Of a stretch of DNA of 6,233 bases, positions 1-5,220 are shown piece after piece; within the stretch, counting starts at the first letter, position 1, and every line of letters starts with the position of its first letter. The notes under the pieces are model-generated. The model searched no databases. It saw only the letters and a program-made list of their open reading frames with translations, and was not told where the DNA came from. This DNA is from Chloroflexota bacterium (GTDB lineage: Bacteria; Chloroflexota; Anaerolineae; SpSt-600): positions 1 through 6,233 of the forward strand of contig DRAO01000297.1 in NCBI GenBank assembly GCA_011041825.1, given 5' to 3'. Made by a program: the position numbers and the translations under genes.

Positions 1-100
1 CCGGCTGAGAAGCCTTAAAGCCGGTTGAAAACCGGCTGAGGATTAGCGGGTTTTCAACCCGCTTCCAGATTCTTAGCCGGGAGTTTCCAGCTCCCGGCCA
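1..100. repeat. array of short REP-like hairpins
   Basis: Three perfect small palindromes follow one another: AGCCGGTT/AACCGGCT (19-26 and 30-37, loop GAA), AGCGGGTT/AACCCGCT (45-52 and 56-63, loop TTC) and GCCGGGAG/CTCCCGGC (76-83 and 91-98, loop region 84-90). CCGGCTGAG occurs at 1-9 and again at 32-40, so another unit probably lies off the left edge. The stem sequences differ but each arm is 8 bases and base-paired, and the spacers are 7 and 12 bases. No T-run follows any stem on either strand, so these are not canonical terminators, although they sit just past the 3' end of the minus-strand gene at 144. Positions 101-143 show nothing recognisable. Confidence 0.7.
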
Positions 101-143
101 TTTCTGAGCCCAGCTTCGTAAAAGTGTCAGGTGGCTAGATCCT

Positions 144-1514
144 TTATTTGAGTATGTAATACGTCCCTCTCTTATCCCCCACTTTAATCAGAACCCCCTT
201 CTTGACCAAATCTGCCAGGTCTAGGCGGAGGGTTTCGGCCGAGACGTGAGGGCAAAGCTGGCGGTATTCCCGATTGGTGATGCGCCCGTGCTGGCGGATG
301 TAGTTTATCGCCGCCAATTGCCGCTCGTTCATATCCCGCTCCCAGGCCATAAGGGCAGGGTGCTCCTGCACGTTGTAGAGGGTGACGGTGAAGGAATAGG
401 GTGTGGCTTTGAACTCCGGCGGCGGGTGCCCGGCGTTCACCATCTCTTCGATCATCCGGTCAATGCCCAGGCCCAGTTCCTCGATAAAGCCCCAGTAGAA
501 GAGTCCTGAGACGATGCGGGGGTTGCGGGAGAAGTGTTCGTCTACAATGTTGTCGAGGGTGATGTAACCGGGGAGCCCGCCAGGGCTGGTCACTTCCAGG
601 CGGTTGTCGAACATCCGCACCTCGATACGGCGTCCCCGGAGCCGGTAATCCCGGTGGGCTACGGCATTAACCAAGGCTTCACGCACGGCAAAAGGCGGGT
701 ATTCGGTGCGGTCCTCCCGCACCAGGCCTTTTACCACTGCTTCTCTCTTCATCTCCTCCCACACCACTTCCCAGGCCCGTTCGATGACCCGGCACAGCGG
801 TCCGGTTATCTCCTCCCGTCGTCCATAGCCCACCATCCCTTTCGGCCCCCGGGGTTCATTCCCCATAAACCGCACGAATACCAGCCCGCTTTGGGGGAGC
901 AAGCTCTGGGGATGTTTCCCGAAGAGGAGCAAGCCCGCCACCGTCGGTTGTCCTTCCCTTGTCAATGCTCCTATGTCGGTGAGGATTTCCTCCACCGTGC
1001 CCGGTGGACGTCTCCCTTCCCTCTCCTCTCGCTTTTTCAGGTATTCTTCGATGATGGTTTCATCGAAATCTTCCCTGGTTGCCCCCCAGATGGGTTCTTC
1101 TTCGTAAGCGCTGGTGGGCTTGGTGGAAGCCAACCGCCTTATTTCATCACCGCTTAAGAGCCGGTTCTCGGCTCCTGCCCGCACGAATACCCGTCCGTCT
1201 TTAAGGCTGTGGAGGTCTATGCTGCGGTAAACGGTAAGGGCTATGACAGTGCCACTGGGGGTTTCGATTTGTTCCCATTCGGTCCTCACCGGCGGCCTGC
1301 ACATCCGCTGGGCGGAACCCAGAACCCCCTCGACTTCCTCGGGGAAGACGTCGCCCCGCACCTTGCCGCCAGGTTCCACCCCCAGGTAGATGGTGCCACC
1401 GTCGGCGTTGGCGAAGGCGATGAGGGTTTCGGCCAAGGCTTCGGCCTCCGGTTCGGGCATAAATTCAATCAATTGTCCCGGCTTTTTATCCAGCATCAGT
1501 GCCCACTCACCCAC
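144..1514 (-). CDS. AlbA_2 / HATPase_c_4 ATP-binding protein with C-terminal winged helix (putative transcriptional regulator)
   Basis: The product is 456 residues from a GTG start. An AlbA_2 (Schlafen-type, divergent AAA_4) domain covers about residues 13-125, with the typical core FANADGGTIYLGV (34-46). The linker contains AGLLLFGKHPQ (about 193-203). A GHKL-like HATPase_c_4 region follows, with EALVNAVAHRDY (279-290), SPGGLP (310-315) and a GLGIDRM stretch near 348-354. A winged-helix tail (about 396-456) has NERQLAAINYIRQHG and a recognition-helix-like SAETLRLDLADLVKKG. This architecture matches the COG2865-type family of predicted regulators; no partner or DNA target is known from sequence. 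The frame stays open up to 1586, but that extension overlaps the upstream gene. GTG at 1514 has AGAGGTGA 7 bases before it and lies 7 bases past the upstream TGA, so it is preferred. The usual EFK at the start of AlbA_2 reads IEFMPE here. It is the last gene of the minus-strand cassette and is probably translated by reinitiation. Domain identity is confident; biological role is not. Confidence 0.88.
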   Translation of the reverse strand: MGEWALMLDKKPGQLIEFMPEPEAEALAETLIAFANADGGTIYLGVEPGGKVRGDVFPEEVEGVLGSAQRMCRPPVRTEWEQIETPSGTVIALTVYRSIDLHSLKDGRVFVRAGAENRLLSGDEIRRLASTKPTSAYEEEPIWGATREDFDETIIEEYLKKREEREGRRPPGTVEEILTDIGALTREGQPTVAGLLLFGKHPQSLLPQSGLVFVRFMGNEPRGPKGMVGYGRREEITGPLCRVIERAWEVVWEEMKREAVVKGLVREDRTEYPPFAVREALVNAVAHRDYRLRGRRIEVRMFDNRLEVTSPGGLPGYITLDNIVDEHFSRNPRIVSGLFYWGFIEELGLGIDRMIEEMVNAGHPPPEFKATPYSFTVTLYNVQEHPALMAWERDMNERQLAAINYIRQHGRITNREYRQLCPHVSAETLRLDLADLVKKGVLIKVGDKRGTYYILK

Positions 1515-1521
1515 TTTAACA

Positions 1522-1530
1522 TCACCTCTC
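1522..1530 (-). promoter_or_regulatory. ribosome binding site overlapping a stop codon
   Basis: On the minus strand GAGAGGTGA contains both a Shine-Dalgarno core (GAGAGG) and the TGA stop of the nucleotidyltransferase gene. GTG follows after 7 bases. This decides the start of the AlbA_2 protein at 1514 and suggests coupled translation of the two genes. Confidence 0.65.
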
Positions 1531-2097
1531 TTCCAGCAAAGGTGCAATATCTTCCCACAGTTCCGGCATCTCCAGGACTTCAGCAAAAGCTTGTATCCAG
1601 CGTCGGATGCGCTCTCGGTCTAAGTTTGGGTGTTTGGCGATGACCGCCCGGATGTCTTCCAAATCAACCGGGCGATGAGCCACAGCTTTGAAGATTATAA
1701 AGTCTTCGGGGGTAGGAAGGCGAAGTTCTATTGAACCTATCCGATGAACTTGGCTTCTCTCCACGGCTTCTTGCTCAAAAGGCAGGATTCCCAAGGAGAT
1801 GTCCACATTGATTCCGCTTTCCCGATGACGTAAAAGCAATACTCGGTGACGACGAGCAAAATCCAGGGCATCAGGGATACGAGGTTCCAATCCTTCCTGA
1901 GCGGCAGCTTCAAGGAAGGCAGGTAAATCATCTACGGAAAGCAAAATCATTACGTCTACATCAGCGGTTAGGCGTGGTTTGCCTAAGATGCTGGCGGCTA
2001 CTCCTCCAATTATGACCCCATCAAAGCGTTCCAGAAGCCTGTGCACCGCTTCCAGCGGGGCCAGCAGCGGCAAGATCTCTCTCGGCTTTCGAGTCAT
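1522..2097 (-). CDS. Pol-beta-fold nucleotidyltransferase, AbiEii-like
   Basis: The product is 191 residues. The nucleotidyltransferase signature is visible: IIGGVAASILGKPRLTADVD (29-48) supplies the Gly-Gly (31-32) and the metal-binding Asp pair (D46, D48), and a third acidic residue lies in INVDISLG (D99). The later motif TPEDFIIFKAVAHR (129-142) followed by DLEDI (145-149) is typical of AbiEii/MNT-related proteins, in which the Lys lies near the nucleotide. All catalytic positions appear intact, so activity (transfer of NMP or a short nucleotide tail to a protein or RNA) is plausible, but the substrate cannot be read from sequence. The ATG at 2097 has AAAGAGG 9 bases upstream (2107-2113). 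The gene overlaps the small protein gene upstream by 77 bases and is followed at once by the AlbA_2 gene. Such enzymes often act as one half of a toxin-antitoxin or abortive-infection pair. Family confidence is good; pathway role is inference. Confidence 0.85.
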   Translation of the reverse strand: MTRKPREILPLLAPLEAVHRLLERFDGVIIGGVAASILGKPRLTADVDVMILLSVDDLPAFLEAAAQEGLEPRIPDALDFARRHRVLLLRHRESGINVDISLGILPFEQEAVERSQVHRIGSIELRLPTPEDFIIFKAVAHRPVDLEDIRAVIAKHPNLDRERIRRWIQAFAEVLEMPELWEDIAPLLEER

Positions 2098-2332
2098 CCC
2101 TTTTTGCCTCTTTCAGTTTAATCCAGCGGCGGCGCACCTGAGCTATCGCTTCCTCGTCTCGCTCATCTAAATTCAAACCCAATCCTACGGCCAAGCGCAG
2201 CAAGGCATTCAATCGCTTCCAGTTGGCTGCCGGAGAGGCTTCTCGTAGCTCTTCTTTTTCCCGTTCGGCTACTGCTTTCCAGCGTTCCAGGTATTCCTTT
2301 ACGGGGCCGACTTCTCTCCTAGTCTCCTTCAT
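2021..2332 (-). CDS. small charged helical protein, likely partner of the nucleotidyltransferase
   Basis: This 103-residue protein has no function I can name. Residues 10-77 look like a compact, strongly charged helical protein: VKEYLERWKAVAEREKEELR (11-30), then a leucine-rich segment (41-55) and a final VRRRWIKLKEAK (66-77). From memory, small proteins with an early ERW-type motif and a terminal RW-x-LK motif are often encoded just before nucleotidyltransferases of this kind. That link was not checked. The tail from about residue 78 is Ala/Gly-rich, differs in character and lies entirely in the 77-base overlap with the next gene. A single-base insertion in the A5G3 tract (2098-2105) would end the protein at a TGA overlapping the next ATG, so the tail may be a frameshift artefact. 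The start ATG at 2332 has AAAGGGG 12 bases upstream, which is rather distant. The 55-base gap to the gyrA stop shows no terminator or clear promoter. Confidence 0.6.
   Translation of the reverse strand: MKETRREVGPVKEYLERWKAVAEREKEELREASPAANWKRLNALLRLAVGLGLNLDERDEEAIAQVRRRWIKLKEAKRDDSKAERDLAAAGPAGSGAQASGTL
2107..2113 (-). promoter_or_regulatory. ribosome binding site of the nucleotidyltransferase gene
   Basis: AAAGAGG on the minus strand lies 9 bases before the ATG at 2097, inside the coding sequence of the small protein. It supports this start despite the long overlap between the two genes. Confidence 0.5.
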
Positions 2333-2387
2333 ATGCCCACTTTACCCCTTTCTCGTACTTCACCGGCTAAGCCCTGGATAAGGTTCT

Positions 2388-4826
2388 TTAAAGGTGAGTC
2401 ACAGTTGCAATCTTATCATCCTTCCCCAGCTCCATAACCCCATCCCCCATCGCCGCACGGCTCTTCTGGGTGATGCTTTCGGCCTTAAGTCGCAAAGCCA
2501 CCCCCCTGGCGGAGAAGAAAATGACTTCATCGTGCAGCCCGACAACTACGGCGGCAGCCACAGGCCCCATCTTGTCGAACTTCTTGGCAATGGCAATGAC
2601 GCCTTGGCCGTAGCGGTGCTGAGTGGGGAAGAGGCTCATCGCCACCCGCTTAGCGTAGCCCTTTTCGGTGGCGATTGCCAGAAAGCCTTCGGGGTTAACC
2701 ACATCCGCTGCCGCCACCTCGTCACCTTTGCCCAGCTTGATGGCCCACACACCGGCGGCCTCTCGCCCCATCGGGCGGACATCTTCGGCGGGGAAGCGCA
2801 GGGCCTGGCCATACCTGGTCACCACCACCAGTTCCTCATCACCTTGGATGAGCCTGGCTGCACAAGGTGCATCGCCCTTATCCAGCTTGATGGCTGTGAG
2901 GCCGGAGGATCGGATGGAGGAAAGCTCACTCAGAGCCAGCCTCTTCACCCGCCCCTTCCTCGTGAAAATGACAAGATATTTCGCCATTCCTAATTCGCCG
3001 TTCGCCATTTCCTTCGGCAAAGCGAGAGCGGCGGTAATGTGCTCGTCATTGCTCAGGGAGAAGAGGCTCTTGAGCGGGGTTCCCTGGCGCCCAGCATTCT
3101 CTATCTGATAGGCACGCACCGAATAGACTTTACCCAGGTCCGTGAAAAACAGGATGGTGTCCAGGCTCTGGGCTGCTAAGCTCACGGATACGGCATCGTC
3201 CTTAGGGATGCTTACACCCCGACTTCCTCTCTGTTCAGGCTTGGCAAGCTTATAGGCACGGGGGGATTGCCGGTAAATCAACCCGCCCTTCGTCAGGGTG
3301 ATAAGCACCTGTTCTTGAACGACCAAATCCTCCTCGGTGAGAGCTTCTGCTTCTTCAGTCAGAACCTGAGTGCGGCGGGCATCGCCGTATTTGGCCTTAA
3401 GCTGAAGCACCTCTTCTTTTATGAGCCCCAGGATTTTCCTCGGATATTTGAGCAATTGCTCCAGCCGCCTGATGGTCTTCTTCAATTCCTTGTGCTCCTC
3501 CTCCAGCTTACGTCTCTCCAATGCTGCCAGGCGGCGCAGGGGCATATCCAAGATGGCCTGAGCCTGAACCTGAGTAAGCTTAAAACGCCTCATCAAGTTC
3601 TTCATAGCGGTATCGGCAGTACGAGAGCGCCGGATTATCCGGATGACCTCGTCCAGATTCGCCAGCGCAATCAGGAGCCCCTCTACGATGTGCGCACGAT
3701 GGCGGGCTTTCTCCAGTTCGTACCTGGTGCGGCGGGTGAGTACCTCCCGCCGGTGCTCCACATAGAGCCACAGGAGCCGCTTCAGCGAGAGGAGCCGTGG
3801 CTCGCCATCCACCAGAGCCAGCATATTGATGCCGTAGGTGAGCTGAAGTGGGCTGTATTTGAAGAGCTTGTTCAGGGCAGTACGAGGGTCGGCTCCCCGC
3901 TTGAGTTCGATGACGATGCTCATCCCCTCCCGGTCGGATTCATCCCGCAAATCGGAAATCTCATCAATCCGGCCTGAGCGCACCAGTTCCGCTATGCGCT
4001 CGATGAGGGCCGATTTGTTGATCTGGTAGGGGATTTGGGTGACAATGATGTTGTAGCGTCCCCCTTTAGCCTCCTCGATGCGGGTGAGAGAACGCACCAC
4101 GATACGGCCCTTACCAGTGGCATAGGCGGTCTTAAGCCCCTCGTAGCCCAGGATGATGCCGCCGGTGGGGAAATCGGGTCCCTTGATAAAGCGCATCAGG
4201 TCTTCAACCGTTATCTTGTCCAGCTTCCTGTAGTTGTCAATGAGGTAGGCGATAGCATCACAGACCTCCCTGAGGTTATGGGGCGGTATGTTGGTAGCCA
4301 TCCCCACCGCAATGCCCGCAGCCCCATTGACCAACAGGTTCGGGAGCCGGGCCGGGAGCACTGCTGGCTCCTTGAGGGAGCCATCGAAGTTATCCACGAA
4401 GTCCACGGTGTTCTTTTCGATGTCAGCGAGCATCTCAAGGGCGATGGGGGCTAATCGGGCCTCCGTATACCTCATAGCAGCCGGGTTATCGCCGTCAATG
4501 GAACCGAAGTTCCCCTGGCCATCCACCAGGGGATAGCGCAGGGAAAAGTCCTGGGCCATACGGGCCATTGCGTCGTAGACGGCGGCGTCACCGTGCGGAT
4601 GGTATTTCCCAAGCGTCTCTCCTACAATACGGGCGCTTTTCTTATAGGGTTTATCTGGTAGCAAGCCCATATCATACATAGAGTAAAGTATGCGCCGTTG
4701 CACAGGCTTAAGGCCATCCCGCACATCCGGCAGGGCCCTGGACACAATCACGCTCATTGCGTAGTCCAGGTAGGCCCCCTTCATTTCTTCTTCAATGTTT
4801 ACAACCATAACAGTGCCTATCTCCAT
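2388..4826 (-). CDS. gyrA: DNA gyrase subunit A
   Basis: This is the breakage-reunion subunit of type IIA topoisomerase. With GyrB it introduces negative supercoils using ATP. The protein is 812 residues from ATG 4826. The N-terminal core has [20 protein letters not shown], the CAP/winged-helix region with HPHGD (76-80), and catalytic Tyr120 in [10 protein letters not shown], preceded by Arg119. A long charged helical region (about 355-480) forms the tower exit and coiled coil. The C-terminal domain has six GxxxR-type blade motifs (GLIYR, GKVYS, GRVKR, GQALR, GYAKR, GVALR), consistent with a six-bladed beta-pinwheel, as expected for GyrA. The frame extends to a TTG at 4862, but the promoter -10 box overlaps that extension. 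ATG 4826 has a purine-rich GAAAGGGGGGAG just upstream. Oddities: Ala81 replaces the Ser at the E. coli 83 position, the GyrA box reads EQRGSRG, and a heptad repeat adds residues near 607-616. ParC is the alternative, but the full pinwheel and overall sequence favour GyrA. gyrB is not in the window. Confidence 0.95.
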   Translation of the reverse strand: MEIGTVMVVNIEEEMKGAYLDYAMSVIVSRALPDVRDGLKPVQRRILYSMYDMGLLPDKPYKKSARIVGETLGKYHPHGDAAVYDAMARMAQDFSLRYPLVDGQGNFGSIDGDNPAAMRYTEARLAPIALEMLADIEKNTVDFVDNFDGSLKEPAVLPARLPNLLVNGAAGIAVGMATNIPPHNLREVCDAIAYLIDNYRKLDKITVEDLMRFIKGPDFPTGGIILGYEGLKTAYATGKGRIVVRSLTRIEEAKGGRYNIIVTQIPYQINKSALIERIAELVRSGRIDEISDLRDESDREGMSIVIELKRGADPRTALNKLFKYSPLQLTYGINMLALVDGEPRLLSLKRLLWLYVEHRREVLTRRTRYELEKARHRAHIVEGLLIALANLDEVIRIIRRSRTADTAMKNLMRRFKLTQVQAQAILDMPLRRLAALERRKLEEEHKELKKTIRRLEQLLKYPRKILGLIKEEVLQLKAKYGDARRTQVLTEEAEALTEEDLVVQEQVLITLTKGGLIYRQSPRAYKLAKPEQRGSRGVSIPKDDAVSVSLAAQSLDTILFFTDLGKVYSVRAYQIENAGRQGTPLKSLFSLSNDEHITAALALPKEMANGELGMAKYLVIFTRKGRVKRLALSELSSIRSSGLTAIKLDKGDAPCAARLIQGDEELVVVTRYGQALRFPAEDVRPMGREAAGVWAIKLGKGDEVAAADVVNPEGFLAIATEKGYAKRVAMSLFPTQHRYGQGVIAIAKKFDKMGPVAAAVVVGLHDEVIFFSARGVALRLKAESITQKSRAAMGDGVMELGKDDKIATVTHL
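2981..3008 (-). repeat. four heptanucleotide repeats inside gyrA
   Basis: On the plus strand four 7-base units stand in tandem: TCGCCAT, TCCTAAT, TCGCCGT, TCGCCAT. Read on the minus strand they encode most of [11 protein letters not shown], between ALALPKE and YLVIFTRKG in the third blade of the GyrA pinwheel. Related proteins, as far as I recall, run from the Pro-Lys directly into the YLV strand, so the repeat looks like a small in-frame insertion. The frame stays open through it. Confidence 0.6.
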
Positions 4827-4828
4827 AG

Positions 4829-4840
4829 CTCCCCCCTTTC
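4829..4840 (-). promoter_or_regulatory. ribosome binding site of gyrA
   Basis: On the minus strand GAAAGGGGGGAG ends 2 bases before ATG 4826. The best pairing block (AAAGGGGGG) ends 4 bases before it, so spacing is tight but usable. Together with the promoter it selects ATG 4826 over the TTG at 4862 and the ATG at 4853. Confidence 0.6.
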
Positions 4841-4853
4841 CAAATTCAACCAT

Positions 4854-4882
4854 ATTATACAATGCCGCTACCTCTGTGGCAA
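4854..4882 (-). promoter_or_regulatory. sigma-70-type promoter of gyrA
   Basis: TTGCCA (4882-4877, five of six consensus bases) and a perfect TATAAT (4859-4854) are separated by 17 bases. The predicted transcription start is near 4847, giving a leader of about 20 bases. The inverted repeat AAATC/GATTT (4881-4885 and 4891-4895) touches the -35 box and could be a repressor site, but it is short. Confidence 0.75.
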
Positions 4883-4892
4883 ATCCCCAAGA

Positions 4893-5060
4893 TTTGAGAG
4901 TGTTGAAAAACTCGGGGGTTGGAAACTACTCCGCAGGCTATTTCTCGTGCGGGGGCTTCGCCCCCGCACGAGAAAACACTTCAAAAATGCTTTTTAACCT
5001 GCCCTCGCCGGAGGGAACCATTTGAGCAAGAACAGCGTGGCACTTTTTCAACGCCCTTAG
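4893..5060. mobile_element. possible MITE-like element
   Basis: GTTGAAAAA at 4902-4910 is matched by its reverse complement TTTTTCAAC at 5044-5052. Outside these, TTGAGAGT on the left aligns with CTAAGGGC (reverse complement of the right end), with four identities and four transitions, so the inverted ends could be about 17 bases. The interior codes for nothing I trust and holds strong secondary structure: the 16-bp hairpin at 4941-4975, AAAAA/TTTTT at 4983-4995 and CCCTC/GAGGG at 5002-5015. Similar ends occur on several insertion sequences, but I cannot name a parent. No clear target-site duplication is seen, so the outer borders are approximate. Confidence 0.4.
4941..4975. repeat. perfect 16-bp hairpin
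   Basis: Arms 4941-4956 and 4960-4975 are perfectly complementary around a TTC triloop, with a G5/C5 core. Neither strand has a T-run immediately after the stem, so it is not a textbook intrinsic terminator. It lies between the divergent gyrA and transporter promoters, inside the possible MITE. Confidence 0.85.
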
Positions 5061-5071
5061 AGTTCCTGGTT

Positions 5072-5100
5072 TTGCCTTTTTCCTGATCCTGGCTTATAAT
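5072..5100 (+). promoter_or_regulatory. sigma-70-type promoter of the solute-binding protein gene
   Basis: TTGCCT (5072-5077, four of six consensus bases) and a perfect TATAAT (5095-5100) are 17 bases apart. The predicted start near 5107 gives a leader of about 115 bases before ATG 5221. Confidence 0.7.
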
Positions 5101-5128
5101 TTAAGCACCGCCGACCAAGTTTCCCCAA

Positions 5129-5157
5129 GCCGCTCGGATCAAAGCGACCGAGACGGC
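5129..5157 (+). other. leader hairpin upstream of the transporter gene
   Basis: GCCGCTCGG (5129-5137) pairs with CCGAG-A-CGGC (5148-5157), nine base pairs with one bulged A and a 10-base loop. It lies in the predicted transcript leader. No T-run follows, so it is not a terminator, and it matches no riboswitch I recognise. It could stabilise the mRNA or be incidental. Confidence 0.4.
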
Positions 5158-5175
5158 GAAGGGGATACGAGGCAG

Positions 5176-5205
5176 ATGAAGGGGCAAAAAGCGGTAAAAA
5201 TCTAA
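5176..5205 (+). other. tiny open frame in the leader (9 codons)
   Basis: ATG at 5176 opens a nine-codon frame, MKGQKAVKI, ending at TAA 5203-5205, 15 bases before the transporter ATG. GAGG (5169-5172) sits only 3 bases before it, which is short spacing. It could be a leader peptide or chance; only its position recommends it. Confidence 0.15.
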
Positions 5206-5220
5206 TAAGGGGGTGCAGTT

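Noticed and set aside
1..100. CRISPR array
   Set aside because: Units are short palindromes of differing sequence with 7-12 base spacers, unlike 25-37 base direct repeats with spacers of similar length.
534..1157. Open frame of 207 codons on the plus strand
   Set aside because: It lies wholly opposite the AlbA_2/ATPase gene, whose domains are clear; the translation has no recognisable domain and is rich in His, Pro and Phe, typical of an antisense shadow.
1515..1586. N-terminal extension of the AlbA_2 protein with a CxxC pair, suggesting a small zinc motif
   Set aside because: It overlaps the end of the nucleotidyltransferase gene; the GTG at 1514 has a well-placed ribosome site, and a lone CxxC there is most likely chance.
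3267..3977. Open frame of 236 codons on the plus strand
   Set aside because: It is antisense to the middle of gyrA, which is unbroken and strongly conserved here; no start signal or domain supports it.
4941..4975. Bidirectional intrinsic terminator
   Set aside because: The stem is strong, but no T-run follows directly on either strand and both flanking genes point away from it, so there is nothing to terminate.
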